This document shows positions 17,049 through 26,110 of a stretch of DNA of 64,000 nt, one piece after another (positions within the stretch are counted from its first letter, which is position 1; each line of letters starts with the position of its first letter). The translations under genes and the position numbers were made by a program. The notes under the pieces are model-generated. The model saw only the letters and a program-made list of their open reading frames with translations. It searched no databases and was not told where the DNA came from. The DNA is taken from contig NZ_QUGI01000005.1 in NCBI RefSeq assembly GCF_003478995.1, positions 6,966 to 70,965 on the forward strand, given 5' to 3'. Origin of the DNA: Pseudoflavonifractor sp. AF19-9AC (GTDB lineage: Bacteria > Bacillota > Clostridia > Oscillospirales > Oscillospiraceae).

Positions 17049-19223
17049 ATGGCACGGGAGAAAACAGTGTCTAAGAAGCCCGCAGGAGCGGAGACAGCGC
17101 CAGTGGAGGAGAAGACCCCCGCCGCCGTGAATGTCCTGTCGGAGAAAGCGGCTGTACCTGCCGCCGTGGAGAAGAAGGCTGCGCCCGCAGAGGAAAAGAC
17201 GGCGGGCACGGAGAAGAAAACAACTGCGGCCCGGAAAAAGACCGCTGCTGCCTCCAAGAAGACTGCAGCCGGAAAGAAGACCACCGCAAAGAGAACCACC
17301 GCTGGAACAAAAGCGGCTCCCGCGACGGAGGAGAAGGTCGCCGCCCCCGTGGAGCTCAAGGCCGAGCCTGTGAAGGAAACTGCTGCCCCTGTGGAGAAGA
17401 AGGTTGAGCCTGTGAAGGAAGCTGCTGCCCCCGTGGAGAAGAAGGCAGAGCCTGTAAAGGAAGCCGCCATCCCCGTGGAGGTCAAGGCCGAGCCTGCAAA
17501 GGAAGCCGTCGCCCCTGTGGAGGTCAAGGCGGAGCCCGCCAAGGAAGCTGTCGCTGCCCCTGCGGAAGGCAAGAATGAGACGGGGAAGAAAAAGACTGCG
17601 TCCGCAGAGAAGACCGCCTCTGGTGCGAAGAAGGCCGGGACTTCCGGCAAGAAGCGTGCTTCGGCCAAGAAGGCGGAGCCCGAGGAGAAGAAGGACGAGC
17701 CTGTCGTCACCGTGGAGGAGACCGCCCCTGTGGAGGAGTCCGCTCCCGTGAATGAGGTGTCCAACCTGCCCCGCCGGAGCATTGCCTTCATCGGCTCGGA
17801 GTGCCACCCCTTTGTGAAGACGGGCGGCCTGGGTGACGTGATGTACGCCCTGCCCCGGGAGCTGGCCCGGCTCAACTGTGACGTGCGTGTGATTCTGCCC
17901 CGCTACGCCTGCATCCCCAAGGAGTACCAGGACAAGATGGTCTACCGGGGCGAGTTCTACATGGACCTGGGCAAGACCGGCCGCAACTACTATGTGGGCA
18001 TCATGGAGTACATCTGGGACGGCGTGGTGTACGACTTCATTGACAACCAGGAGTTCTTCACCTCCGGTAATCCCTACACCAACCTGGTGGATGACATCCC
18101 CAAGTACTGCTTCTTCAGCAAGGCAGCTCTGGCGGCCCTGAACTACATGAACTGGATTCCCGACATTGTCCACTGCCACGACTGGCAGGCGGCTTTGGTG
18201 CCCGTCTATCTGCGCACCCTGTTCCGGGATACCCCGGTGGGCCGCGCCAAGTCCATCCTCACCATTCACAACCTGCGCTTCCAGGGCGTCTACAACATCC
18301 CCACCATCCAGTACTGGTCCGGCCTGCCCCGGGAGGTTTTCGGCATGGGCGCTCTGCAGCAGAACTGGGTGGACGCCAACATGCTCAAGGGCGGCCTGGC
18401 CTATGCCGACCGCATCACCACCGTCAGCGGCACCTACGCCGGAGAAATTCAGACCAGCGAGTACGGCGAGGGCCTGGAGGACCACCTGCGTTACCACAGC
18501 GGCAAGCTCCGCGGCATTGTGAACGGCATTGACTACGGCATGTGGAACCCGGAGACCGACCCCGCTCTGGCGGAGAACTACGGCCTGGGCAACGTGCTGG
18601 ACCACAAGATGGCCAATAAGCTGGCGCTGCAGAAGGAGCTTGGCTTGGAGGAGAATACGGACAAGTTCGTCATCGGCCTTGTTTCCCGGCTCACCGACCA
18701 GAAGGGTCTGGACCTGGTCAACGCCATTGTCCCCCAGATTCTGGACGGCAACACCCAGATGGTGGTGCTGGGCACCGGCGACAAGCGGTATGAGGACGCC
18801 TTCCGGTTCTATGAGGACGCCTACAAGGGCACTTTCAGCGCCTGCATCCAGTATGACGAGGCCCGGGCCCACCGCATCTACGCCGGCGCCGATGCCCTGC
18901 TGGTGCCCTCCCGCTTTGAGCCCTGCGGCCTGACCCAGCTCAACGCCATGCACTACGGCACCCTGCCCATCGTCCGGGAGACCGGCGGCCTGAAGGACAC
19001 CGTGGAGCCCTACAACGAGTTCACCGGTGACGGCAACGGCTTTACCTTCGACCGCTACGACGCGGGCCTGCTGCTGGGTGCCATCAACCGGGCCAAGACC
19101 CTCTACTTTGATAACCGCTACCACTGGGATGAGGTGGTCCAGCGGGATATGGATAAGGACGTGTCCTGGGAGCTGTCCGCAAGACAGTACAAGGACCTCT
19201 ACCTGGAGCTCACCCAGTGGTAA
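17049..19223 (+). CDS. glgA: Glycogen synthase (GT5) with long Lys/Ala/Pro-rich N-terminal tail
   Basis: A 724-residue protein starting at ATG 17049. Residues 239-724 are a standard-length GlgA: the KTGGLGDV ADP-glucose/acceptor loop, HDWQAAL, TIHNLRFQG, and the C-terminal SRFEPCGLTQL nucleotide-sugar motif. It elongates alpha-1,4-glucan from ADP-glucose. Residues 1-238 are unlike any GlgA I know: low complexity, first basic and histone-H1-like (KKTAAASKKTAAGKKTTAKR), then imperfect repeats of the form EPVKEAAAPVEKKA, then a Lys/Ala/Glu stretch. The tail is in frame with no stop or internal ribosome site of note, so it appears to be translated as part of the enzyme. No other glycogen genes are adjacent. 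Confidence 0.93.
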   Translation: MAREKTVSKKPAGAETAPVEEKTPAAVNVLSEKAAVPAAVEKKAAPAEEKTAGTEKKTTAARKKTAAASKKTAAGKKTTAKRTTAGTKAAPATEEKVAAPVELKAEPVKETAAPVEKKVEPVKEAAAPVEKKAEPVKEAAIPVEVKAEPAKEAVAPVEVKAEPAKEAVAAPAEGKNETGKKKTASAEKTASGAKKAGTSGKKRASAKKAEPEEKKDEPVVTVEETAPVEESAPVNEVSNLPRRSIAFIGSECHPFVKTGGLGDVMYALPRELARLNCDVRVILPRYACIPKEYQDKMVYRGEFYMDLGKTGRNYYVGIMEYIWDGVVYDFIDNQEFFTSGNPYTNLVDDIPKYCFFSKAALAALNYMNWIPDIVHCHDWQAALVPVYLRTLFRDTPVGRAKSILTIHNLRFQGVYNIPTIQYWSGLPREVFGMGALQQNWVDANMLKGGLAYADRITTVSGTYAGEIQTSEYGEGLEDHLRYHSGKLRGIVNGIDYGMWNPETDPALAENYGLGNVLDHKMANKLALQKELGLEENTDKFVIGLVSRLTDQKGLDLVNAIVPQILDGNTQMVVLGTGDKRYEDAFRFYEDAYKGTFSACIQYDEARAHRIYAGADALLVPSRFEPCGLTQLNAMHYGTLPIVRETGGLKDTVEPYNEFTGDGNGFTFDRYDAGLLLGAINRAKTLYFDNRYHWDEVVQRDMDKDVSWELSARQYKDLYLELTQW

Positions 19224-19272
19224 GCGGCCGGCCGCTTGACCGGGCAGATGCCAGACAATCATAAGAAACAGA

Positions 19273-19313
19273 AAACGCCTGTGCAGCCTTGGGGCTGCAC
19301 AGGCGTTTCTTTG
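19273..19313 (+). terminator. Rho-independent terminator of glgA
   Basis: A 16-bp perfect stem, AAACGCCTGTGCAGCC at 19273-19288 with its complement at 19293-19308, has a TTGG loop and is followed by CTTTG. Confidence 0.9.
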
Positions 19314-19315
19314 CA

Positions 19316-19360
19316 CCAAAAAAGCAGGCCAGGCAGAATCTGTTTCTGCCTGGCCTGCTT
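19316..19360 (-). terminator. Rho-independent terminator of the epimerase transcript (minus strand)
   Basis: A 17-bp stem is formed by 19322-19338 and 19344-19360. Read on the minus strand it is followed by a run of six T (the A run at 19318-19323). It ends the minus-strand genes at 19424-21106. Confidence 0.88.
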
Positions 19361-19423
19361 TATAGGAAAGGAGGGAAAATCAAACAGACAATGCCCGCCC
19401 ATAAAAGGCGGAAGGGGACTCGC

Positions 19424-20281
19424 TCAGAGAGCGATGTCTTTTACGGCGGCATCCAGGGCGCTGCGGAGGAACCGGTTGTTGTCGGCCAGAATCTGCTTCC
19501 AGTCTCCTTCCGGCGCATACCAGAACTCGCCTACAAATTGCCGGACGCCCAGCTCCAGACAACAGCGGGCTACCGTGGGAAAATCCACGTGGCCCTCGCC
19601 GAAGGGAACCTCCCGGAACACGCCGGGACGGGTTTCTTTTAAATGGGCGGCGGCAAAATGTCCGCGGCCCAGAGCAATATCCTGGCAGACGTCGTACTGG
19701 TACAGCACAGCCGCGTTGGTGAGGTTCCCCATATCGGGATAAATCTGAAGGTATGGGGAGCGGATTTCATCCACCCAGAACATGGCCTTCTGGACGGTGT
19801 TCATAAACTGGGTTTCCATGGTTTCAAATCCCAGCATAACTCCGCGGCGGGCCGCATATGCCACCGCTGTGCGGAGCCCCTGGGCAAAGAACTGCCTGGT
19901 CTGGGGTGTGGAGGGCTCATAATAGACGTCATACCCCGCCAGCTGAATCAGCCGGATTCCAAGGGCGGAGGCCAGATCCACAGCCTTTTCCAAAATTTCC
20001 TGGCTCTTTTGCCGGATTTCCGGATCCGGATGCCCCATAGGAAAGCTGCGGTGTCCGGACAGGCAGATGGAACGGATGGGCACCCCGGTTTGCTGCTGGT
20101 CCAGCCAGAGACGATGCAACTCCTCTGGAGTCCAATCCAGACGGCTCAGCTTTTCCGGGCTTTCATCGATGGACAGCTCCAGATAATCAAAACCTGCTTG
20201 CTTGGCTGCCTCCAGCTTTTCGCGAAGGGAAAGGGTATTGGGCATGCTTTTCTCATAAAGCCCCAGGGAATAACATGGCAT
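19424..20281 (-). CDS. L-ribulose/L-xylulose-5-phosphate 3-epimerase-like (UlaE/SgbU family)
   Basis: A 285-residue protein. The start at 20281 is chosen because GGAGGG lies 7 bases upstream and the protein then begins at the conserved SLGLYEKSMP element of this family. It is a TIM-barrel xylose-isomerase-like enzyme: FDYLELSIDES, ICLSGHRSFPMG, LAGYDVYYE, LGFETME, YPDMGNL, HLKET and VGEFW carry the metal-binding Glu/Asp/His residues. UlaE converts L-xylulose-5-P to L-ribulose-5-P in L-ascorbate degradation. Gene 20408-21106 upstream on the same strand supplies the next step. The exact sugar epimer used is inferred. Confidence 0.88.
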   Translation of the reverse strand: MPCYSLGLYEKSMPNTLSLREKLEAAKQAGFDYLELSIDESPEKLSRLDWTPEELHRLWLDQQQTGVPIRSICLSGHRSFPMGHPDPEIRQKSQEILEKAVDLASALGIRLIQLAGYDVYYEPSTPQTRQFFAQGLRTAVAYAARRGVMLGFETMETQFMNTVQKAMFWVDEIRSPYLQIYPDMGNLTNAAVLYQYDVCQDIALGRGHFAAAHLKETRPGVFREVPFGEGHVDFPTVARCCLELGVRQFVGEFWYAPEGDWKQILADNNRFLRSALDAAVKDIAL

Positions 20282-20407
20282 AAGCGGACCCTCCATGATA
20301 AAAATATGGTTCCGGTTCGGATGAGACAGGCTGTGGTGAGCGCGGGGCATATCGGCACCGTGTCAGGACAGACAGCACGGCCGCGCTATGCTGCAGATTT
20401 TCGGGGA

Positions 20408-21106
20408 TTATCGCTGGCCGTAATAAGCGTGGGCTCCATGCTTGCGCAAATAGTGCTTGTCCAAAAGCTCCTGCTGCATGTGGGGCGGACGCTGGAAGTG
20501 GGGGAAGGACAGCGTATGCCATGCAATCCTGGCGCAGGTTTCCAGAACTGCTGCGTTATGGACGGCGTCAGAAGGGGAGGTTCCCCAGGCAAAGGGGCCA
20601 TGCCCATAGACCAGAACGGCGGGCATCTGGTTGGGATCCAGGTCGGAGAAACGCTCCACAATGACTTTTCCGGTCTCCCATTCGTAGGAACCCTGAATTT
20701 CTTCGGGCCTCATGGGGCGGGTACAGGGGATTTCCCCATAGAAGTAGTCCGCATGGGTTGTGCCGAGGGCGGGGATCCCCACGCCAATTTGGGAAAACGT
20801 GGTGGCCCATTCGCTGTGGGTATGTACGATACCACCGATCTGAGGGAAATTGCGGTATAACTCAAGGTGTGTGTCGGTATCTGAGGACGGATTTAAATGT
20901 CCCTCCACTCGTTTGCCCGTCTCCAGGGAAACCACCACCATATCCTGCGCCGTAAGTTGTTCATATTCCACGCCGGAAGGCTTGATCACCATTAACCCCT
21001 GTTCACGGTCAATTCCGGAGACGTTGCCCCAGGTAAAGGTAACCAGACCAAGGGCGGGCAGCTGAAGATTTGCTTCCAGCACCTGCTGTTTCAGTTCTTC
21101 CAACAT
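20408..21106 (-). CDS. L-ribulose-5-phosphate 4-epimerase (AraD/UlaF/SgbE family)
   Basis: A 232-residue class II aldolase-fold protein; AGGAG lies 9 bases before ATG 21106. Family signatures include [34 protein letters not shown], the zinc ligands of [26 protein letters not shown] and a late YGHGPFAWG. It converts L-ribulose-5-phosphate to D-xylulose-5-phosphate for the pentose phosphate pathway. It is followed by the 3-epimerase gene and preceded by a terminator-bearing gap, so these two probably form one transcript. Confidence 0.93.
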   Translation of the reverse strand: MLEELKQQVLEANLQLPALGLVTFTWGNVSGIDREQGLMVIKPSGVEYEQLTAQDMVVVSLETGKRVEGHLNPSSDTDTHLELYRNFPQIGGIVHTHSEWATTFSQIGVGIPALGTTHADYFYGEIPCTRPMRPEEIQGSYEWETGKVIVERFSDLDPNQMPAVLVYGHGPFAWGTSPSDAVHNAAVLETCARIAWHTLSFPHFQRPPHMQQELLDKHYLRKHGAHAYYGQR

Positions 21107-21224
21107 AGATGTTCACTCCTTTAATTTTTCCTGCAGATGGTCCCGCACATAGGGAATAAGCAGAACCAGCTCAGAAAGTGGATAAACTGGGGGATATACG
21201 GAAGCGGGTGATCGTTTTAGTTCA

Positions 21225-21278
21225 TAACAAAAGCGAGGCAGACGGGATATGATCCTGATGGCTGCCTCGCTTTTTATT
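21225..21278 (-). terminator. Terminator after the beta-propeller gene (potentially bidirectional)
   Basis: AAAAGCGAGGCAG at 21229-21241 pairs with CTGCCTCGCTTTT at 21262-21274 across a 20-base loop, with T-rich flanks on both strands. It would end the minus-strand transcript of 21321-22370. Confidence 0.7.
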
Positions 21279-21320
21279 AAGAAATAAAAGGTCGAGGAAC
21301 CGGGGCAAGGACCTGCCGGC

Positions 21321-22370
21321 TCAGTGGATGATATAATATGCGACCTCGTCAATTTCACGGTTGGCAGAGAGGAGAATATCCTTCCCGTCGACCCGGTCAT
21401 AGAGAACATTTGCAGCGCCGACGTCATGGTCGATCACCGTATAGGCGTAATCTCCGGGCTCCGGGCCCTTGTGGTACAGGGCCAGAAGATCCCGCTCACC
21501 TTTGCGGGCGCCCAGAACCGCACAGTCCAGCCCGTTCAGCTGCGCACAGCAAATGGCGTGCCCAAACTGGAAGGGACGATCCAGCGCGTAGACTTGCTGA
21601 TAGCCATTGGGAGAATCGTGATAGACCGAAACAAAATCGCCGTGAAAGGGCTCCAACGTTACAAGCTCAGGCAGCCCGTCGTGGTCCAGGTCAACCAGGA
21701 GAGCGTCACTGATGGGCTTGTCCAGAAGCTGCCGAATGGTCCATTGCCCCTGAGGAGACTCGGGGGGGATAAACAAATAGACGCCGCTGTCGGCGGTGAC
21801 CAGACCGGCTTCGGTATTCTCCAGCTTGACACGGCAATAGCCGTGATTTTGGGTAAGGTTGTCTTTGAGGACCGTCAGAGCAAGAGGGGACTGAACAGAC
21901 TGAGGGAAGTCGGGAGAAAGCGCAGCGGCGTAGACCTTGCCCGGGTGCGTCCAGTCATCTTTGTAATCTCTCCCTGAACAGAGGGTGCATGCCAAAAGGT
22001 ATTGCACGCCGTTACGAGTCAGAAGATCAAACCGGTGCACATGAGGCAGTTCAGCCAGAGTTGTTACCTTCCAGGGACCAGGGTGTTCAGGCGGCTCTAC
22101 CAATACAATGCTGGCCTGCTTGGAGTCATTGGGAGAATACATGCGGTGGGTTGCCAGGAATTTTCCGTCGGTTCCGGGAATCCACACCATAGACATGGTG
22201 CCGCCGGGTTCTGACCAAATTTCCTCCTCCACATTGCCGTGGGTATCCACCAGCAGACACGAATAATTTTTTTCCGAGGCCACCAAATAGTGCAGTTTGT
22301 CACGATAGCGAAGGGGAGCCAGACAGTAGCATTTTGTCAAATGGGTGACAAGTTTTTTCTCAATGTTCAT
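21321..22370 (-). CDS. FG-GAP/VCBS-like beta-propeller protein of unknown function
   Basis: A 349-residue protein; ATG 22370 is 8 bases after AGGAG. No signal peptide or membrane segment is visible, so it should be cytoplasmic. It contains repeated blade-like stretches and a calcium-loop-type motif (LVDLDHDGLPELVTLEP) typical of FG-GAP/VCBS propellers. I do not recognise a catalytic signature. It is transcribed from its own consensus promoter, divergent from a PfkB kinase gene and upstream of the two epimerase genes, so it is probably part of the same sugar-acid pathway, perhaps as a lactonase-like or binding protein. That role is a guess from context. Confidence 0.75.
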   Translation of the reverse strand: MNIEKKLVTHLTKCYCLAPLRYRDKLHYLVASEKNYSCLLVDTHGNVEEEIWSEPGGTMSMVWIPGTDGKFLATHRMYSPNDSKQASIVLVEPPEHPGPWKVTTLAELPHVHRFDLLTRNGVQYLLACTLCSGRDYKDDWTHPGKVYAAALSPDFPQSVQSPLALTVLKDNLTQNHGYCRVKLENTEAGLVTADSGVYLFIPPESPQGQWTIRQLLDKPISDALLVDLDHDGLPELVTLEPFHGDFVSVYHDSPNGYQQVYALDRPFQFGHAICCAQLNGLDCAVLGARKGERDLLALYHKGPEPGDYAYTVIDHDVGAANVLYDRVDGKDILLSANREIDEVAYYIIH

Positions 22371-22400
22371 AACGATCACTCCTGTCCAAATAACGCGTTA

Positions 22401-22429
22401 ATTATATGTCCGAAACATGAAAATGTCAA
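22401..22429 (-). promoter_or_regulatory. Consensus promoter of the beta-propeller gene
   Basis: On the minus strand, TTGACA (22429-22424) and TATAAT (22406-22401) are exactly 17 bases apart. Its transcript would start near 22394, about 24 bases before the start codon. Confidence 0.85.
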
Positions 22430-22478
22430 GTCGTAAAAACTGAAAAAACACAAAATATGAAAGAGTAATGATAGTTTA

Positions 22479-22508
22479 TTGACAATTAAAACTAACATAT
22501 GCTATAAT
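22479..22508 (+). promoter_or_regulatory. Consensus promoter of the PfkB kinase gene
   Basis: TTGACA at 22479-22484 and TATAAT at 22503-22508 are separated by 18 bases, about 45 bases before ATG 22552. It lies back to back with the promoter at 22401-22429. Confidence 0.85.
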
Positions 22509-22551
22509 CCAAGAAAACGGGCATAAAAATGGGCGGAATGAGGCGTATTAC

Positions 22552-23613
22552 ATGAAAAAATATGATTTTATGAGTTTCGGTGAGCCCAATATTCGGTTTA
22601 CCCCCCCGGATCATGACCGGTTAGGGCAGGGAGATACCTTACAGCTTGGAATTGCGGCTGCGGAGCTGAATTGTTGCGTTAATATTTCAAATATGAGCGT
22701 GGAACGACTGATTCCCCGACTCCGCACCGCTTACATCACAAAGCTGGTGGACAACTGGACCGGGCAATACATTGTAAACCGTGCCCAGATGTATGGCGTG
22801 GACATGAGCAATGTAGTGGTCGAACCCTTTGACAACATTGGCCGCACGCGCAATGGCTTGGCATTTGTGGAAGTAGGGATTGGTCCCAGACCCAGTTATC
22901 AAATTTACGATCGGGGCCATACAGCGGTAAGCAAGATTGCTCCGGGCGAAATTGACTGGAAAAGGGTGCTGGACACCCGGTGGTTCCATACCACCGGCAT
23001 TGTGGCCGCGTTGGGGGAACATACCGGTGACGAGGTGGTAGCAGCGCTTAAGGCGGCCAAGGAAAATGGAGCATACACCAGTTATGATTTGAACTATCGC
23101 AGCACGCTTTGGGACATAGAGGAGGCGAGGAAAGTCGCCGAGGCGGCGATGCCCTATGTGGATGTGCTGTTTGGAATTGAAGCAGGCGCGGTATTGGGAA
23201 TTCACAATGAGGAAGGGGAAGACAACTACTTCAGTGAGGACCCGGAGGATTATCGCAAACTTGCTCAAAAGATTATGCAGAAATACCCCAATTTGATGGC
23301 AATGGGGGCGTCACTGCGTCAGGTAAAGACGGCCTGCATCAATGATTGGCAGACCTGTATGCTGACAAGAAACGGGTTTTTCCTCTCCCCCAAGTATGAG
23401 AACGTGGAGATCCAGGATCGGATTGGAAGCGGAGACAGCTTTGCGGCCGCCATTATATGGGGATTCCTGGAAGGGCATGAGGAGCAGGAAATCATCGACT
23501 TTGCAGGCGCATACTCTGCCCTGAGCCATACGGTACGGAACGACTGGAATCTGGTCAGTCGGGAAGAGGCATATGCCCTGGCACGGGGAGGAAGTGCTCG
23601 GGTGAAACGGTAA
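22552..23613 (+). CDS. PfkB-family carbohydrate kinase
   Basis: A 353-residue protein. PfkB/ribokinase-fold signatures are present: an N-terminal FMSFGEPNIRF start strand, a TSYDLNYRSTLWD phosphate-side motif, and the C-terminal DRIGSGDSFAAAIIWGFLEG motif with the catalytic Asp and anion hole. The family phosphorylates sugars and sugar acids such as 2-keto-3-deoxygluconate or fructose with ATP. It is monocistronic, with its own promoter and terminator. Because the neighbouring importer is an ABC transporter rather than a PTS, this kinase is a good candidate to phosphorylate the imported substrate before the UlaG-like lactonase acts. The substrate cannot be read from sequence alone. Confidence 0.9.
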   Translation: MKKYDFMSFGEPNIRFTPPDHDRLGQGDTLQLGIAAAELNCCVNISNMSVERLIPRLRTAYITKLVDNWTGQYIVNRAQMYGVDMSNVVVEPFDNIGRTRNGLAFVEVGIGPRPSYQIYDRGHTAVSKIAPGEIDWKRVLDTRWFHTTGIVAALGEHTGDEVVAALKAAKENGAYTSYDLNYRSTLWDIEEARKVAEAAMPYVDVLFGIEAGAVLGIHNEEGEDNYFSEDPEDYRKLAQKIMQKYPNLMAMGASLRQVKTACINDWQTCMLTRNGFFLSPKYENVEIQDRIGSGDSFAAAIIWGFLEGHEEQEIIDFAGAYSALSHTVRNDWNLVSREEAYALARGGSARVKR

Positions 23614-23656
23614 TCCGATTTTGTGGTGATAGGCGATTTAATGCATAAAATAAGAA

Positions 23657-23698
23657 CCCCCGGCAGGAAGCCACAAACTTCCTGCCGGGGGCTTTGTT
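23657..23698 (+). terminator. Rho-independent terminator between kinase and DeoR genes
   Basis: CCCCCGGCAGGAAG at 23657-23670 pairs exactly with CTTCCTGCCGGGGG at 23678-23691, followed by CTTTGTT. It may also serve the convergent DeoR gene. Confidence 0.85.
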
Positions 23699-23728
23699 AT
23701 GGGAATAAAGGGGGAGGGAGGCATGCGT

Positions 23729-24562
23729 TCAGTCGGGCTGATCGGCAAAAATGACCTGAACGCCGCAATCCTGAATTTTGCGGATTTCCTCCTCGTCTGC
23801 TGTGGAGAGGGTAACCAGAATATCAATGTCCTGAATGGGACAGGTAATAAAGCTGTGCGAACGGCCGATTTTGCTGGGATCTGCGGCTACAATGTGCTTT
23901 CCTTCGCAGTTGTGGAGCATGATATTGTTGATTTCACGCTCCTGATGCAACGTTGTAGTAATTCCGTTGGCAGCAGAAATACCGCTGACACCCAGAATGC
24001 AAGAGGTGGCAATCACACGGGAGAGGGAGTCCTTGGCAATACTGCCCACCATGGACTGGGTGCGGACAAAGTGTTCTCCGCCGGTAATGGTCATTTCCAC
24101 GTCAGCGGGACGCTCTACCAGCGCGATGGCAGCGTTGTTGGTAAAAACATGGAGATGTTTGTTGGCCACATAACGCAGAAGGTATAGCACAGTGGTTCCC
24201 GAATTCATGAACACAATTTCGTCATTTTCCAGTAAGGTAGCCACTTTTTTGCAAATCAGGTCCTTTTCTTCGGCGTGCAGTGCCTGCCGGGTAAGAATTC
24301 GCTGCGAAAACAGCCCGGGGGAAGAGAGATTCAATTCGGGTTCTGAATTCGGAAGCTCCTCAGGCTCCTGGGACATGCGCACGCCGCCGAAGACGCGTTT
24401 AAGCTGGGCAGTATGCTCCAGGGCGTTCAGATCACGTCGGATGGTCACTTCGCTGACGTTAAAATGACGGCTTAAATCTCGGATGTATAACAGCTTTCCG
24501 GACTGGAGCTGTTCTAAAATTTGTTGCTGCCGTGCTTGCACGTTTTGCAGAGAATTTTTCAT
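23729..24562 (-). CDS. DeoR-family transcriptional regulator
   Basis: A 277-residue protein. The N-terminal DeoR helix-turn-helix lies at residues 20-60 (HFNVSEVTIRRDLNALE). The DeoRC effector domain follows, with the sugar-phosphate-binding MNSGTTVLYLL motif, TNNAAIALVE, ITGGEH and VAADPSKIGRS. It includes the DPSK-type loop of the family. DeoR proteins usually repress sugar catabolic operons and are released by a phosphorylated intermediate, as UlaR is. It is divergent from the UlaG-ABC transporter operon and flanked by the kinase gene, so it probably controls the whole locus. Confidence 0.93.
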   Translation of the reverse strand: MKNSLQNVQARQQQILEQLQSGKLLYIRDLSRHFNVSEVTIRRDLNALEHTAQLKRVFGGVRMSQEPEELPNSEPELNLSSPGLFSQRILTRQALHAEEKDLICKKVATLLENDEIVFMNSGTTVLYLLRYVANKHLHVFTNNAAIALVERPADVEMTITGGEHFVRTQSMVGSIAKDSLSRVIATSCILGVSGISAANGITTTLHQEREINNIMLHNCEGKHIVAADPSKIGRSHSFITCPIQDIDILVTLSTADEEEIRKIQDCGVQVIFADQPD

Positions 24563-24655
24563 GACATCAACAGCTTTCCTTTTATTTCTAGATACTTGGC
24601 TACACCTGACACATTGTGCCTAGCCCCGTATTCGCACTTAAAAGACTATAAGTTA

Positions 24656-24684
24656 ATCATAAACAAGAACAAAAGATTTGTCAA
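24656..24684 (-). promoter_or_regulatory. Promoter of the DeoR-family regulator gene
   Basis: On the minus strand, TTGACA (24684-24679) and TATGAT (24661-24656) are 17 bases apart. The leader to ATG 24562 is about 85 bases. The 24563-24975 interval holds this promoter and the divergent one at 24844-24872, and no gene. Confidence 0.8.
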
Positions 24685-24843
24685 ACAAATTATTCCAGCA
24701 CTGGGAAAAAACTTGGCAATACGGCCTGAAGCCTTGAAAATCAGGCGATGCAGGGAAACTAAACCTATGGCGAGATGAAACATAAAATAGACGTAAAACG
24801 ATAGAAAAAGATTCGTATTGCACAGATAATTGAAAGATGCGAC

Positions 24844-24872
24844 TTGACACACACGTAAATTGAGTATATAAT
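24844..24872 (+). promoter_or_regulatory. Consensus promoter of the ulaG-ABC transporter operon
   Basis: TTGACA at 24844-24849 and TATAAT at 24867-24872 are 17 bases apart, about 100 bases before ATG 24976. A perfect consensus implies strong transcription that needs repression, which fits the divergent DeoR regulator. Confidence 0.88.
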
Positions 24873-24975
24873 ACAAAACAACACAGAATAAAGTAGAAAA
24901 AATAAGAAAAATATATAAATATATGAATGATATAAGAAAAAAGACGGTTTTCTGTGGGAGGAGGAACATTTACGA

Positions 24976-26040
24976 ATGGCAAAAGTAGATGAAATTACCA
25001 GAGAGTCCTGGATTCTGGATACGTTCCCGGAATGGGGGACATGGCTCAATGAAGAGATTGAGGCCGCAGTCGTTCCCGAAAACACCTTTTCTATGTGGTG
25101 GTTAGGCTGTACCGGAATTTGGCTTAAAACGCCGGGTGATACCAATCTGTGCATTGATTTCTGGTGCGGTGCGGGAAAGAAAACGCAGGCCAATCCCTAT
25201 ATGAAAGCGAATCATCAAATGGCCAAGATGTGCGGCTGCAAAAAGCTTCAGCCCAACCTTCGGACGGCGCCTTTCGTACTGGATCCCTTTGCAATCCGAA
25301 AGGTGGATGCGATTTTAGCCACCCACAATCACAACGATCATATCGATGTCAATGTGGCGGCCGCTGTTTTGCAGAACTGCGATGACAGTGTTCTCTTTAT
25401 TGGGCCGCAGAAGTGTGTGGACAAGTGGGTTGGCTGGGGCGTACCGGCAGAGCGGTGCCGGGTCGTGGCTCCGGGCGATACCTTGACGGTTGGAGACACG
25501 GAGATTGTGGTGTTGGATTCCTTTGACCGCACGGCTCTGATTACCGCTGACGATGGGGAGACATTTAAGGGAAAGCTGCCGGAGGATCTGGGCATCAAGG
25601 CGGTGAATTATCTCTTCAAGACACCGGGTGGAAGCCTGTATCACAGCGGGGACTCCCACTACTCCAATTACTATGCCAAGCATGGCAACGAGCATCAGAT
25701 TGATGTGGCGTTGGGATCTTACGGTGAGAACCCCAGAGGAATTACCGATAAAATGACCGCTTCCGACATTCTGCGTATGGCGGAAGCCCTCCGGGCCAAA
25801 GTCATTATTCCCTTCCATCATGATATTTGGTCCAATTTCCAGGCCAATCCGGAAGAAATTATGGTTCTTTACAATATGAAGAAGGAGCGTTTGGAATACC
25901 AGTTTACCCCGTTTATTTGGCAGGTCGGTGGTAAGTTCTCTTATCCGCAGGACAAAGACAAACTGTATTATCATTACCCCAGAGGGTTTGATGATTGCTT
26001 TGCTACGGATACAGACCTTCCCTTTACGGCGTTCCTGTAA
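24976..26040 (+). CDS. ulaG: UlaG-type metallo-beta-lactamase-fold lactonase
   Basis: A 354-residue protein matching the length and sequence style of L-ascorbate-6-phosphate lactonase. The N-terminus ([19 protein letters not shown]) and [17 protein letters not shown] are characteristic of UlaG. The metal-binding motif THNHNDHID is at residues 116-124, with further ligand-type motifs [11 protein letters not shown] and IPFHHDIW. UlaG is Mn-dependent and opens the lactone of ascorbate-6-phosphate to 3-keto-L-gulonate-6-phosphate in the cytoplasm. Here it is first in an operon with an Opp-type ABC transporter rather than the UlaABC PTS, so the natural substrate may be a related sugar-acid lactone phosphate. 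Confidence 0.93.
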   Translation: MAKVDEITRESWILDTFPEWGTWLNEEIEAAVVPENTFSMWWLGCTGIWLKTPGDTNLCIDFWCGAGKKTQANPYMKANHQMAKMCGCKKLQPNLRTAPFVLDPFAIRKVDAILATHNHNDHIDVNVAAAVLQNCDDSVLFIGPQKCVDKWVGWGVPAERCRVVAPGDTLTVGDTEIVVLDSFDRTALITADDGETFKGKLPEDLGIKAVNYLFKTPGGSLYHSGDSHYSNYYAKHGNEHQIDVALGSYGENPRGITDKMTASDILRMAEALRAKVIIPFHHDIWSNFQANPEEIMVLYNMKKERLEYQFTPFIWQVGGKFSYPQDKDKLYYHYPRGFDDCFATDTDLPFTAFL

Positions 26041-26110
26041 AAAGGAGGGGTAGGACGAGGAAGTACCGCAGCGATCCAAAGGAATATAAAAAAGATGAGG
26101 AGGAGAGTCC

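Noticed and set aside
16965..19319. A long minus-strand open frame opposite glycogen synthase
   Set aside because: Low-complexity Leu/Gly/Val-rich translation without motifs; the plus-strand GlgA signatures and ribosome site are decisive.
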